Positions 22,933 through 33,426 of a stretch of 64,000 nt of DNA are shown here, piece by piece. Source of the DNA: Hypericum androsaemum. Taxonomy: Eukaryota > Streptophyta > Magnoliopsida > Malpighiales > Hypericaceae. A model generated the notes under the pieces. That model saw only the letters and a list, made by a program, of their open reading frames with translations. It was not told the origin of the DNA and made no database searches. The position numbers were made by a program, and so were the translations under genes. The stretch is from positions 18,906,221 through 18,970,220 of the forward strand of contig OZ023181.1 in NCBI GenBank assembly GCA_963995505.1, read 5' to 3'. The stretch's first letter is position 1. Every line of letters begins with the position of its first letter.

Positions 22933-23079
22933 ACGGGCAAGGGCAGCTGGAAAGAAGGTAGACGAGGTTGCGATGGTGACTGTTCAAATGGAAGGCAAGA
23001 AAAGAAAGGGCGTGGGTGAGGAGATTGAGGCTCATCGTGTTAGCAAGAGGTTGGTTGTTGCTTCAGATACTCTTTCACA

Positions 23080-24040
23080 ATGAATCTGTTGTGTTGGAAC
23101 TGCCGTGGCTTAGGGGGGCGGCATGCAGTTCGTCAACTGTGCAGGTTAGTGACTACCTACAATCCCCAGCTCTTGTTCTTTTCTGAGACAAGGTTACACA
23201 AGGGTGAGTCGGAGTCTCTGAAGTGGAGCATGGGCTTTGAGTGCGGTGTTTTTTGGGTTGTCCTGGTTCATGGAGAGCCAGTAGTGGGGGTTTGATGTTA
23301 TTATGGAGGCAAGGTCTAGAGGTACCTTTGCAGTCTTGTTCGCTGCATCATATTGATGTAGAGGTGGTGGTTCATAGGAGGTGGCAGTTTATAGGCTTTT
23401 ATGGTTGGCCCGGTACAGAAGATAGGTATCTATCATGGGAGCTATTACGAAGATTGAGAGGGGTTTCAGACCTGCCCTGGCTTTGTGGTGGGGATTTCAA
23501 TGAGAAGAGGGACGACAATTTGGTGTGCATATCCAGGATGGAGAGTTTTGAGGGAGCGGTACAATTTTGTAGGTTTCAGGAAGTTAGGCAAACATGACTC
23601 TACTACACCTGGTCCAACGGGCAAGAGGATGGAGATCATATTGAGTGTAAGCTGGACCGGGTATTTGTGATACAAAGGTGGAGGGACTTTTTCCTGGCAT
23701 CGTGGGTGAAAGCTGGTCCGCATATAGAGTTTGATCATTTCCCACTTCACTGTAGAGTTTGGAGGCAGGAGAGTAGAGTGGTGGAGCATAGATTTCATTT
23801 TGAGAAGATGTGGCTGCGGCATGAGGACTCGGCTAGTCAGGTGGAGGTGGTTTGGAATGGAGTGGGAGGGGCGGACCTGATAATGAGGTTGAAAGGTTGT
23901 GCGCTGAGTTTGAAATTGTGGGACAGGCAAGTTTTTGGACATGTCGGGCGGGCGAAGACGAGGTTGAAAGGAGAAATCAAGGCACTACAGTCTCTTCCTC
24001 TTAATGGTGATCGGAGGAGGCAGTTGGAGACAAGTTTTTA
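23080..24040 (+). pseudogene. LINE ORF2 endonuclease, copy B
   Basis: It begins MNLLCWNCRGLGGRHAVRQL and keeps SETRLHKGE and CGGDFNEK. The downstream Asp-His motif reads FDHFPLHCR in place of SDHSPL. A 15-residue deletion after GDFNE and frame breaks at 23290 and 23595 separate it into three pieces. Confidence 0.75.
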
Positions 24041-24300
24041 GGATAAGGAAGAGGTGTTGGCTAGAAAGGAGACGCTAGGGACCCAGCGATCGAGAGTGGA
24101 TTGGCTTCGAGAAAGGGATCGGAATACATGTTTTTTTCAACAGAAGGTGAAGCATAGAGGTTTCCAGAACAATATTGTGGAGATGAATGACAGTAGGGGG
24201 AGTTGGTGCACGGCTGGGAGGCGATGGAGGAGGTGTTTAGGGGTTTCTACAGTTCGTTATAAGCTACCTTCGGTTGTGTAGGAGTGGATGCGATCATTTT

Positions 24301-24408
24301 CATGGTTTTTAAAAAAAACCCGGAGGCCGACCCGGGATTTCTCCCGTCCTCTGGGTTGGCCGGTCAGACCGGTCGAACCACCGATCAGACCAAAATTTTT
24401 TAATTTTT

Positions 24409-24480
<72 letters not shown>

Positions 24481-24798
24481 TTAAAATATACTTATTTTCC
24501 ATACAAAAAAAAGTAGACTTAATTTTTTTATCTCTCCACTCTATAAATCTACTTTTTTATTTATTTATTACTTTATAAATTTGTCAAATCAATTTTTTTC
24601 CTTGAAAACCACAAAAAAAAAAGTCAATTTCGCCCATTTTTGTACTAACCGGGTTCGACCGGTCAGGATGGACCTCAAAATTGGCCGGTCTGACCAGATT
24701 TGGTTCGGTTAGTACAGACCCGGTCAAAAGCCTAAAAATGACATGGTCTTATGTCCGTTTCGTGGTCCAACTGGTCGGACCACATTTTTAAAACCATG
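24301..24798. mobile_element. 498-bp hAT-type MITE
   Basis: The terminal inverted repeats are CATGGTTTTTAAAA and, at the other end, TTTTAAAACCATG. A perfect 8-bp target duplication, atcatttt, flanks it (24293-24300 and 24799-24806); copy A of the LINE shows the unoccupied site at about 8393. Inside are subterminal GGTCxGACCGG motifs and a long AT microsatellite. An 8-bp duplication is typical of hAT transposons. There is no coding capacity. Confidence 0.85.
24413..24477. repeat. (AT)n microsatellite, about 65 bp
   Basis: This is an uninterrupted AT dinucleotide tract inside the hAT-type MITE. The related truncated MITE at 11453-11694 has only a short AT run, so the tract expanded in this copy. 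Confidence 0.95.
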
Positions 24799-24806
24799 AT
24801 CATTTT

Positions 24807-25926
24807 CAAGGTACAACCGCGGGTTACTCCAGATATGTCGGCTAGACTCGATGCAGCTTATACCGGCAAGGAGATCTTTACCGCCCTCCAGGAGATGCAC
24901 TCAATGAAAGCCCCAATACTGGATGGTATGCCTCCTATCTTTTATATTTAAAAAATGGAATGTAGTGGGCCCGGTAGTTGTGAGATGGGTTTTGGGTGTG
25001 CTTAATGAAGGCCACGGGTTAGAGGGGCTTAATGACACAATAATTGCTCTCATCCCTAATGTGAAACATCCTACGATGTGCACAAAATTCAGGCCCGTTA
25101 GTCTGTGCAATAAGGTGGTGAAGCTGGTCACAAAAGCTATTACTAACAAGTTGAAGGATATGTTACCGGCAATAATCCATAATAATCAGAGCGCTTTTGT
25201 TCCAGGCAGATTGATCACAGATAACGCATTGGTGGCTTTTGAGGCTTATCACTTCCTGAAGAAGAAGACATGTGGGAGGAAGGGTTATTGTGCCTTGAAG
25301 CTAGATATGAGGAGGACGCTGCATGGGATTCGGATTGCCCAGGGAGCACCTGCGGTTACCCACTTATTTTTTGCTGACAATTCTCTTCTTTTCGCCAGGG
25401 CTACTGAAAATGAATTACAGAGTATTATGGAGGTCTTGGCCACCTATGAGAGGGCCTCTGGACAGAAGGTGAACATCCAGAAGAGCAGTATGGTGTTCAG
25501 CCGCAATGTTTCACTAGAAGATCAGGAGAGGATGTGTGCTCTATTAAGGGTTCGACTTGGGATGGCAGCGGACACTTACTTGGGGATTCCAACTGTGGTG
25601 GGCAGATCAAAGAATGAGGTGTTTGGTATGATAGAGGACAGGGTTGGAACGAAGATGGGGACTTGAAGGAGCGCTTTCTGACACACACTGGGAGGGAGAC
25701 TTTGATTAAGTCAACGCTACTTTCTATCCCTACATACTTGATGAGCTATTTTCAGATACCAGGCGAGATTTGTGACTGGATAGAAAAGAAATTATGCTGG
25801 TTTTACTGGTTCACAACGAGTGACAGTAGAAGGATGCATTGGAGGTGTTGGGCCAGGATGTGTCGGTCGAAAGCAGAAGGGGTCTTGGTTTTAGAAGGTT
25901 GGTTCATTACAACCAAGCTTAACTAG
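24807..25926 (+). pseudogene. LINE reverse transcriptase, copy B
   Basis: The open segment 24923-25666 encodes KFRPVSLCNKVVKLVTKAIT, NNQSAFVPGRLITDNALVAF, then THLFFADNSLLFARATENEL and GQKVNIQKSSMVFSRN. The catalytic FADD box is FADN. The palm segment with the first catalytic Asp region and QGDPLSPYL is deleted. Later fragments (25663-25926) give LIKSTLLSIPTYLMSYFQIP. Confidence 0.8.
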
Positions 25927-26235
25927 CCAAGCAGGTGTGGCAGATTTTTTGCGACCCAACCTCGCTAGTTGCACGGGTATTGAAGGCACGGTATTTTTTT
26001 AGATGTGATTTACTTGAGGCTTCTGTGGGCTACAACCCTAGTTATCCATGGAGGAGCATTATTGCAGTCCTGTCAATTTTGATACCACATTTGGAGTGAA
26101 GGGTCAAAAATGGGGAGAGAATCAGGATTTGGGAGGATAGATGGTTGGTGGGCACGGAGGCGGGTATCCCACGGTACATATTCCCGGGTCCTGATGGCTG
26201 ATGTGGAGAGACGATAGAATGAGAGTTTACTAGTC

Positions 26236-27276
26236 GTGATGTTTGACGAGGAGGATGCAAGGTGCATTAGCTCCATTCACCTATCTCGTCGGAATGAGGT
26301 GGACCTGGTGCGGTGGCAATATACAAAGGATGGCTGTTACACAGTAAAGAGTGGTTATTATGTGGAATTTCAAAGTTGGTCAGGGACGTCTGATTTTGCG
26401 GGTCTTTATGGCTTGGATAGAGAGGTTTGGAAGGTGTGTTGGGGTATTTCATATCCTCCTTGCATACGATCATTTTTGTGGCATTTACTGGATGACTGTC
26501 TCCCACTGAGGTCCACTTTGTGTAGGAGAGGTATAGAGGTGGATGATCGATGTCCTCTTTATGGGAGTTTTCAGGAGACGGCGATGCATGTGTTATTTTC
26601 TTGTGTAGTGTCATCGGGTATCTGGAGGAAGGTGGGGGTGAACCCTACGGTCCTGGTAGCGGGAGACTTGTGGGAGACCTATATATGGCTATAGAGAGCA
26701 GTAGAGGTGAAGGAGAGAGGAAGGAGGGCGGCACTGCAATGGGGTATATGGAAACTGCACAATAGCGTAGTATTTGCGGGTGGGACTTTTGCGAGGGCAG
26801 CGAAAGCTCTAGGTGCAGCGATCAAGTTATTGCAGGACTTCCTATTGGCCAACTCTAAAGTTTTGGGTGGTACGATGTGTAGGGATGTGAGGTGGCGAGC
26901 GCCGAAAGAGGGGTGGATCAAGATCATTATTGATGCAGGAGTTGGCGCAACTGGCGATGGTCAGGTTTGGGTGGTGGGTAGAGATCATGTTGGTGGGCTG
27001 GTGTGTGGGTTTGTTCAGGTGATTCCGAACATGGTGCACCCTTTGTTATTGGAGGCGCATGGGGTGCTGGCAGGAGTAGAGTTGGCAGTGGCTAGGGGCT
27101 TTTCACGGGTGGTTTTTGAGACTGATTGCTTGCATGTTGTACCGGCTCTGGCCAGGGCCACACCAGATAGGAAGTATTTGGTATTGGTGGTGGAGGATTG
27201 CGGGGTGGCGATGGTGGGTTTGTCCGCGGATGGGGGGTGCGAAGGTGGAGTTTCGAATCGATACCATCTTCACTAA
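26236..27276 (+). pseudogene. LINE zf-RVT and RNase H domains, copy B
   Basis: The frame 26236-26694 includes VCWGISYPPCIRSFLWHLL, then RCPLYGSFQETAMHVLFSC, in which one zinc Cys is Tyr. The frame 26707-27276 encodes RAPKEGWIKIIIDAGVG, LLEAHGVLAGVELAVARGF and VVFETDCLHVV, giving the D, E and D of RNase H. This domain removes RNA from the RNA-DNA hybrid during retrotransposition. It is a long open stretch for such an old element, but upstream stops isolate it. Confidence 0.8.
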
Positions 27277-27661
27277 TAGGTCTGTTTGCTCAAGATGTTA
27301 CCCAGATGGGGGTGGGTTAGGGGTTGGTTCTTTTGGTATGGGATGTGGGATGTATAAGGGGGTCAATGCGTAGTGGTCATTTTTTTAACAGTGTTATCGA
27401 TGTGTACCGGATTTTTTCCCGTGGGGGCGAGTTTTTCTGGAAGAGGTTTTAATGAGGCCAGTGACTGCAACTTTGTTTTTGGTACAAGGGGATCACTAAG
27501 TGTTGAGGGTTGGATTACTGGTGGGTTCCGATTTATACTATGTGGGTATAGTATTCTGAGTTGGCTGTGTTTCTGCTTGTCGTCGTTTTTTTGGTTGGTT
27601 CCTGTACTGCATTGTTATGTTCTTTGATGTTGAATGAAATGCAAGAGTTTTTTCCCCTAAA

Positions 27662-27795
27662 AAAAACTATAATACTTTATTTAGGAAAGAATTTATTTGC
27701 ACCTTTGCCACAATAATGTATTGATTTTATTTCCATACTTACTTATCTTAGTCATTTAGTTAATTAGTTAGTTTGTAATACACTTGGCAAATATA
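27662..27795 (-). repeat. Inverted fragment of block R
   Basis: Read on the minus strand this is the start of block R (compare 20470-20605): the string ggaaagaatttatttg and attagttagtttgtaataca are reverse complements of block R sequence. It sits right after the LINE poly-A, so block R occurs on both sides of the LINE in opposite orientations. Confidence 0.75.
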
Positions 27796-28653
27796 AATTA
27801 GTGGGTATATACAAAGTTGGATCACCACATAAAACAAGGCATTAAGTCGTGCAAATTAGAAAAATTATCTCAACTTCTTCCCCAATTAGCGCAACCTGTG
27901 CTTTGACCAATGCCACCCAGAGGTTCGCGAGGTGGTCATGGTAGGTTGTTTTTTGAAGAAGTATATATTTATTGATAATAATTGTCCAAACAAGAATTCA
28001 CAATCTTTCTTCAATACTCTAATATGACAAAATTCATTGGAAAGTTGTTAGTAGCACAACAAATACAAAAAAAATTTCCACACTATTAGTCAATCTGAAA
28101 TTGTCCTATCAGACTTCCCCGAAAAAACAACACAGGTGTGATATGTTGATATTGTAGTGTACTGTATAATATGATGATATTACGCACATGATCAGAAATG
28201 TACTGGCAAATGCAAGAGCCTGAGTCAACCACTTCGTACAAAAGTAAACCAAATATAGACTAGAATAACAAAACAACTTAAAAAAAGTACTTGCATGTGT
28301 TGTTTTTCATATTATACTAGACGACCTAAAATTGAAAATTAGCTCAGATCGACAATAAAGCTACGAGCATAATTTTTTTTAGAAGAGTAGCGCGAAGCCT
28401 ATATTATAAAGAACGTGTTACAAAACAAAAAGAGAAATACATAAAGTACCACGTAACACACTCAAAGAAAAAAATTAAATTAGCATCAGACATGAGGATA
28501 AAAAGTGCAATAACTCATCCATGCACATTAAGGGTTTGAGATGTTCCTAGCAATTGCTTTCCATGAAGACAAACATAACATGGAATTATAAATAAAATTC
28601 TAGTAAACAAGAAAATACCCCTCATTTAGCATTTACCAAACTTCTTCCTCTTT
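27796..28653. other. Downstream flank of the F-box gene
   Basis: No gene is seen. 28040-28653 is shared with copy A (10431-11177). At 28372-28460 a short segment with tagcgcgaagcctatattat and a T run resembles the antisense 3' end of a LINE or SINE and is absent from copy A. The 3' UTR of the F-box gene should lie here; I see no clear poly-A signal. Confidence 0.55.
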
Positions 28654-29907
28654 CTATCCGAGGGAAACCATACTAGCAACCAACACGGTTGCGTCTCGGT
28701 AATGAAGGATCTCCTTCCCTCTCTGGTCCTCCTCGACCCTCCCACTCTCCAAGTAAATCCACAAGAAGCCGCACGTTCTATCAACCACCGCCGTATCAGT
28801 GTAATGCAACAGAATCTTATCCCCACTTTCTGAATAATCTAACATAACAGGGTAAAGACTCCCAGGTAAGGAAATCCGAAATAACTTGGTCCACGACTCT
28901 TCTTTGCCACCGTAATCCTTAATTGCCCACGCCTCCATGTCCGAGCTCTCGAACTTGAATACCGCGCAGAGTTGACCTCCAAGGACCATAACCTCCGCGG
29001 ATTTTTTAAGCACATGCCTCCCGTAACTCGGTAGCTCGACCAGGTTCCGGAACTGCTCGGTATGCAAATTGAAAGCCAGAACATCAAAACAAAACTCATG
29101 GTCCGAGAGACGCCTGAGAGCCATAAAATGGAGAGCGTCGTGGGCAAGAACGCCATACTGTTTCCCTTGCCAAAATTGTAACGGGCTAGGGGAATATCTC
29201 ATGTGACTCCAAGAACTAGACCTGAAGTTGTAAACCCCGACAGCACAATGATAGGTTAGGACATCAAGCCGTACCCGTTCGTATTGAACAATTCTGACCA
29301 GCTTGTAATCGTCGGACAGAGAATCGTGACCGAACCCGATTAATGTAGCGTCACACGGATATTCAACACGAGGGACGGGCGGGATCCAACACTTCCGTGT
29401 GTGCGGATTCCATACGAAGATACATTCTCCCTTTTGCAGTGTGATTAGTCCGCGACAGGAACCAGAAAACATGATCGGGAAATCCCTCGTGAGGACAACA
29501 GGGAGGGTTAGATGTTCCAAGCGTGCTGGCTTAACTGGGGTAGTGAAGAGATTGTCAAACAATCCGAAGTCGCCTAGGTCATCGAAGGTTAGGACTTGGC
29601 GGGAGCCGCTTTTGAGGGAGTAGCGGTAATGCAGCTTCGAGAATTCTGGGTCATCGATTTCGGAGAGGAACGATTTGGACACGCTCCTGAACCGGAAGAT
29701 GGACTTGGGCGGCAGCCGGCACAAGATTGCCGTGATCATGTCTGACGGCATCATAACGGCGGTGGCGGAAATGAAAGAACTAACCTTTACTGATTCTAAG
29801 CCACTGTTGGTGCGAATTCCTCCTCTCCGGTCGTGGCTGCTCCTCCCATCTGCTACTCTGTCACAATTCCCTCCTCTCCGATGATGCGGCGTGGGGTGAG
29901 AATCCAC
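28654..29907 (-). CDS. F-box protein with F-box-associated (FBA) domain
   Basis: This is an uninterrupted 417-codon frame without introns. The F-box is at residues 53-97 (MPSDMITAILCRLPPKSIFR, then SVSKSFLSEIDDPEF); it binds SKP1 in SCF ubiquitin ligases. The FBA region, for substrate recognition, follows: GSCRGLI (149-155), VWNPHTRK (165-172), GFGHDSLSDDYKLVRI (191-206) and further repeats to about 390. The start at 29907 gives 52 residues before the F-box, rather long for the family; Met52 or Met53, directly before PSDM, is a credible alternative. Its 3' end exists as a fragment at 11178-11450. The substrate is unknown. Confidence 0.85.
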   Translation of the reverse strand: MDSHPTPHHRRGGNCDRVADGRSSHDRRGGIRTNSGLESVKVSSFISATAVMMPSDMITAILCRLPPKSIFRFRSVSKSFLSEIDDPEFSKLHYRYSLKSGSRQVLTFDDLGDFGLFDNLFTTPVKPARLEHLTLPVVLTRDFPIMFSGSCRGLITLQKGECIFVWNPHTRKCWIPPVPRVEYPCDATLIGFGHDSLSDDYKLVRIVQYERVRLDVLTYHCAVGVYNFRSSSWSHMRYSPSPLQFWQGKQYGVLAHDALHFMALRRLSDHEFCFDVLAFNLHTEQFRNLVELPSYGRHVLKKSAEVMVLGGQLCAVFKFESSDMEAWAIKDYGGKEESWTKLFRISLPGSLYPVMLDYSESGDKILLHYTDTAVVDRTCGFLWIYLESGRVEEDQRGKEILHYRDATVLVASMVSLG

Positions 29908-30792
29908 GATTCCTAATCGCTTCCTCCTAAGTCAATTCACCATATTAAGGTCATCAAGATTCTCTTGCAAACAATGAATGATAGTTATATAAAAATATGG
30001 ACAAAAAGTCCACTACTGGCGGAGATCGACATTGAAACAATCCCTTCTGCAAGAAACATGAAACTGAAAAGGTGTATTTGTGGCCAGGGTGTTCGCATCT
30101 TCTAGGCTGGAGGTCCTAATTCATATACAAGGACTACATCATTGTCGGGCTTTAAAAGTGAATTGAACCTCTTACCTTTTCAAGGTGGAAACGGCGAGCA
30201 ATCAGCGGCGGTGACGGAGAACTACTATCGCCGGAGACTTGCAATTGGGCGACATCAGATGAAAAGTCTATTTGCGGCCAGTTTGTTCGCGGTGCCTCCT
30301 AAATATTATATTTGCGGTGAGTATGCGTTGAACGTGGTTGGTGGGAAAAGTGGGTGATTAGTGACGAATGGGCCGCACTGGATTACAGGCTTCTTCTTGG
30401 TGAAGTCTCCACTTCCTGGTTTTATTTGGACAAAAGTGTTCACTTTGGACTGGATCGAGGCTGTAATTTTTTTTTAATGTTTAACCTCCCTTTTATGTGG
30501 TTGTGGGTGGCAATTTACATAAAGGTCCTGAGCTAGTTACCTCTTTGCTCCTCTACTTTTTATTCATTACACATTTTCTTTTGGAAGAATCTCGGATTTT
30601 ACAGTAAGGTTAACTTATTGGTAGACCCTTCCTTCATGATTTTTCATTTGCGAATTTTCTTACATAAATATGAAAAAGAAAAACGGACCCGCTAAATTGC
30701 TACTAACCCGTAACGTGGACAATGATTCAACATGGTCATATAATCTTCCATTTTTTTAATAAGTTATTATTTTCATTTTTCGGCATGTGACT
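29908..30792. other. Upstream region of the F-box gene, no gene assigned
   Basis: A 71-codon frame at 30142-30357 (+) has no recognisable domain and I do not call it a gene. 30610-30790 resembles 42607-42830 (shared strings ggtagacccttcctt and aacccgtaacgtg), so part of this is a dispersed or duplicated repeat. No promoter element is clear enough to list. Confidence 0.5.
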
Positions 30793-31016
30793 ATTTTTTT
30801 GGGTAAGTAAAGATCTTCATTAATATAGGGTATAATGTACACACTATACAAAAATGCACCGATAACAAACAAGTTCCCTATCGACATTCGTCAATACTAA
30901 TAAACCCTATCCCTTGTTACTAAAAAAAGAAACGGAATGCGCAGAAGCTTGGAGCAACCTTCTACCATATACCATTCGAGGGAAGTAACAAGCAACATGC
31001 CGCCAGGATACTAATC
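30793..31016 (-). mobile_element. LINE 3' UTR remnant
   Basis: On the minus strand the sequence runs ...gtacattataccctatatta, atgaagatctttacttaccc and then a short A tract (T run at 30795-30801), the classic end of a 5'-truncated plant LINE. It is probably the continuation of the LINE fragment at 34468-34945, split by the copia insertion at 31017. Confidence 0.65.
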
Positions 31017-31148
31017 TGTTATATATATTTATATTATAGTATTGTATTTTGTCATCTAGAATAGAAATTTGAGCATCTAAATAGTCTATAAATAAGTGAA
31101 TCTTTTGGGAATATTAACTAAAGGGAGAAAGGGGAGGTGCATCTTCAT

Positions 31149-31575
31149 GGGTTTGGATTGGGTACGGAGTGAAGGAATTGATTCCGAACGGTTTGGACTG
31201 AAGGGGGACTGCAGCGGCAAGCGCAGGTATGTGATAATGGCAAACGCAGTTATGTGATAATGGCAAGTGCAGTTATGTGATAATGGCATTTGTTTTTGTG
31301 AAAACGGCAAGTCCCCGTTGATGATAATGGCACGCGTGATTTTTTTCATTTTGGTCCCCCATGTTTTAGCATTTTTGCAAAAAAGTCACACTGGCATGTA
31401 CTGTTAAGTGATACTGATGCGCAATTATGTGATAATGGCATTTGTATCCGGCCTGTGTTTGTGCATGGCTTTTTTCATTTTGGTCCCCGTATTTTAGCGC
31501 ATTTACAAAAAAGTCCTCACGTGTCTTCATTCCAAACAATTCGGAATAGTGGCATTCCGTACCCAATCCATACCC
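31149..31575. mobile_element. 427-bp MITE with 9-bp target duplication in the left LTR
   Basis: The ends are GGGTTTGGATTGGGTACGG and, inverted, GGGTATGGATTGGGTACGG, extending as a weaker inverted repeat for about 50 bp. The 9-bp sequence catcttcat flanks both sides (31140-31148, 31576-31584). The right LTR of the same copia shows the empty site (cctcttcat, 34142). Inside are three 23-bp repeats with tatgtgataatggca (31225-31290) and a duplicated 50-bp block with cattttggtcccc (31340, 31470). The 9-bp duplication suggests the Mutator superfamily. Confidence 0.85.
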
Positions 31576-31888
31576 CATCTTCATGAGTTGCAACCTTTCG
31601 GTGCATTGGATCTTTTATGAGAAATGGTTGCCACCCTTCGGGAACAACTCTTGAGTATCTATAAATACTCAAAAAAGTTCCGGAGGCTAAGAACAAGAAG
31701 AGAAAATCCTCCCTCCCGTGAATTTCTTGCTTTCCGAGTTCAACTTGCGATTCTTGCTTCAAGAAATTCGTAAGAGTGTAGCTTACGAGTTTCGAGTGAT
31801 ATAAGTTTTGTATCCTGAAAGGTTAATTCCTTGAGACCATTTACACCATAGTGGGAGGAATTAATACCTTTAAAGATAGCATCATTTT

Positions 31889-32165
31889 TTGGTGTGCTTA
31901 ACCTATCTTTAAACTCCATTATCCACACAAATATACAACATAATCTCCTACCATGGTCGACTCCAGTAAGAAGATAAAGTTCTGATTGTGATTCCTTTTT
32001 AGTAATCCAGCCCAAGAGATCCATTCATGTGTGTGGTAAATGATTGAATTCCTAAACGCCTGACCATCGATTGTAGCGTGGAATATAACTTTGTTTCGGT
32101 AATTCCATATGCCCCATATCAAAGCTCCAAAGATTAGCAACCAAAATTTCATTAGCTTCTTTTTC
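31889..32165 (-). pseudogene. LINE linker fragment (after zf-RVT), left copy
   Basis: The minus-strand frame contains KLMKFWLLIFGALIWGIWNY and RNKVIF, typical of the linker between the RT zinc-binding domain and RNase H in plant LINEs. It is about 90% identical by eye to 34468-34750. Its presence between the two copia LTRs is unexpected for a simple insertion. Confidence 0.65.
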
Positions 32166-32930
32166 TGTGTTTCCAAGAATCATGTATTATAGTGTTTTAA
32201 AAATAATAATAAATGAAAATGAGCATGGTGACTCATTACATGTGTGTCTTGCTATTTACAACTGATCAAAAAATGGCAACTATGTAAGAGTGGTCAAAAC
32301 TAGTAGTGTCGTTTCATGATATCCGTTGCTAGAAGTGTCTGCCTTGCATGTGGCCTTGCGATATAGGAAGGCAATGAATTGAAAGTTTTCCAAATTCATT
32401 GGTAGAAACGTGTTCACTATACTAGGGAATGTTTGTAGTTGGTCTTTCGAAAAAAAAGAATTGGAATAATTGACTTGGGTAATTAATTTTATTATCGAAC
32501 CAAATTGCGTGACTTGAGTAATTTATTCTTGTTTTGGTGATTTAAACAAGTGATAAAAAAAATAGAATGGTAAAATTTAATTGTTGAAATGAAGAGTCAC
32601 GAATTAAATCGTAATGATGAAAATTGCAAAAGTAAAATTTTCATGACTTTGAATTTTCTTTGAAAAGATGCCATCATGAAAATGGTTAGTCAATTAAAGG
32701 CCAATAATTAACAAGTGGCTGTTAGTTTTCTGAGAGTTGTGCTTGGTTTATTTGCTGCGTAACATGTGAACATGCATGCAGAATTTTTATCGTCTTAATA
32801 TTTGATGATGAATAATATAAGACTTTCTGTTACATTTATTAGATAATTGCTATGCATTTAAATAAAGGATAAAATTACTACCATGTGATCGGTATATATA
32901 AAAAAACCATGCGATATAAGGTAGTGGTAA
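32166..32930. other. AT-rich DNA inside the copia relic, nothing recognised
   Basis: No coding or structural signal was found. It should correspond to lost gag-pol of the copia element but shows no readable homology, so it may be unrelated filler. Confidence 0.5.
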
Positions 32931-33426
32931 CCTTATATGTGACTTGCTTATTTTTGGTTCAGACATGAAATGTGTTAATGAAACCAAAGATTTTCTAAAG
33001 CAAGTTTTTTACATCAAGGACTTAGGTCATGTGGATGTCATCTTAGCGTGACAAAGTGATTCGGTTGTAAAGCCAAACAAACGACATACCCGTTCCAACG
33101 GGATCAAGAAATGTGGAGGAGTTCTCCGCATTTATGGGAAAAGCTGCGTGTGAGGAGACACCAAAGCCTCGAAAGACAAAGATGGTTAGCAATAAGGAGA
33201 TTGCAACCCAGAAAGTTGCAAAAATGAGAGAATATCAAACCATAGCAAATACATTGATATGCGATATAATCATATTAGAAGTATGGTTACAAAGGGAAAG
33301 ATAACCCTTGAGTATCTTCCAACATATCAAAAGCTAGCTGATCCGTTAATAAAATCATTATCGGGAGATAAGATCAAAAAGCTCATGCGAGGTATGGAGC
33401 TATTACCGATAGAATCGATGTCTTAA
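32931..33426 (+). pseudogene. Copia pol 3' end: RT and RNase H remnants
   Basis: At about 32936-33050 the frame gives LLIFGSDMKCVNETKDFLKQ, then FYIKDLGHVDVIL, the copia RT region after the YVDD box, which is itself damaged (one Asp codon missing). 33232-33426 gives YIDMRYNHIRSMVTKGKITL, then EYLPTYQKLADPLIKSL and a TAA, the conserved end of copia RNase H. The segment between them holds VEEFSAFMGKAAC in another frame. Everything upstream is lost. Confidence 0.75.

Larger units (their letters stand above)
21225..27658 (+). mobile_element. Degenerate plant LINE, copy B (plus strand), 3' complete
   Basis: It has the same domain order as 5266-10430 but continues through RNase H and a 3' UTR to a short A tract (27651-27666). 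A 498-bp MITE interrupts the RT domain. Relative to copy A it lacks about 230 bp of RT between KLDMR and RTLHGI (25310), which removes the block with QGDPLSPYL. Multiple stops make it non-autonomous. Confidence 0.85.
11886..28925 (+). repeat. Copy B of the large direct segmental duplication
   Basis: This is the less reduced copy of the unit at 992-11450. It retains a near full-length minus-strand LINE (13241-20391), block R, a plus-strand LINE (21225-27658) and the intact F-box gene. Private events include a solo LTR at 14123-15556 and the hAT MITE at 24301-24798. Whether the F-box 5' part was once in copy A cannot be seen. Confidence 0.75.

Noticed and set aside
28839..29156. Second frame inside the F-box gene
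   Set aside because: It overlaps the FBA domain in another frame and is a shadow of the real coding sequence.
30142..30357. 71-codon plus-strand frame upstream of the F-box gene
   Set aside because: No domain, no clear promoter and no duplicate; support is too weak for a gene call.
31740..32024. 94-codon minus-strand frames present twice (also 34329-34613) as a conserved gene
   Set aside because: They are LTR plus LINE-linker sequence duplicated by the rearranged copia; conservation reflects duplication.
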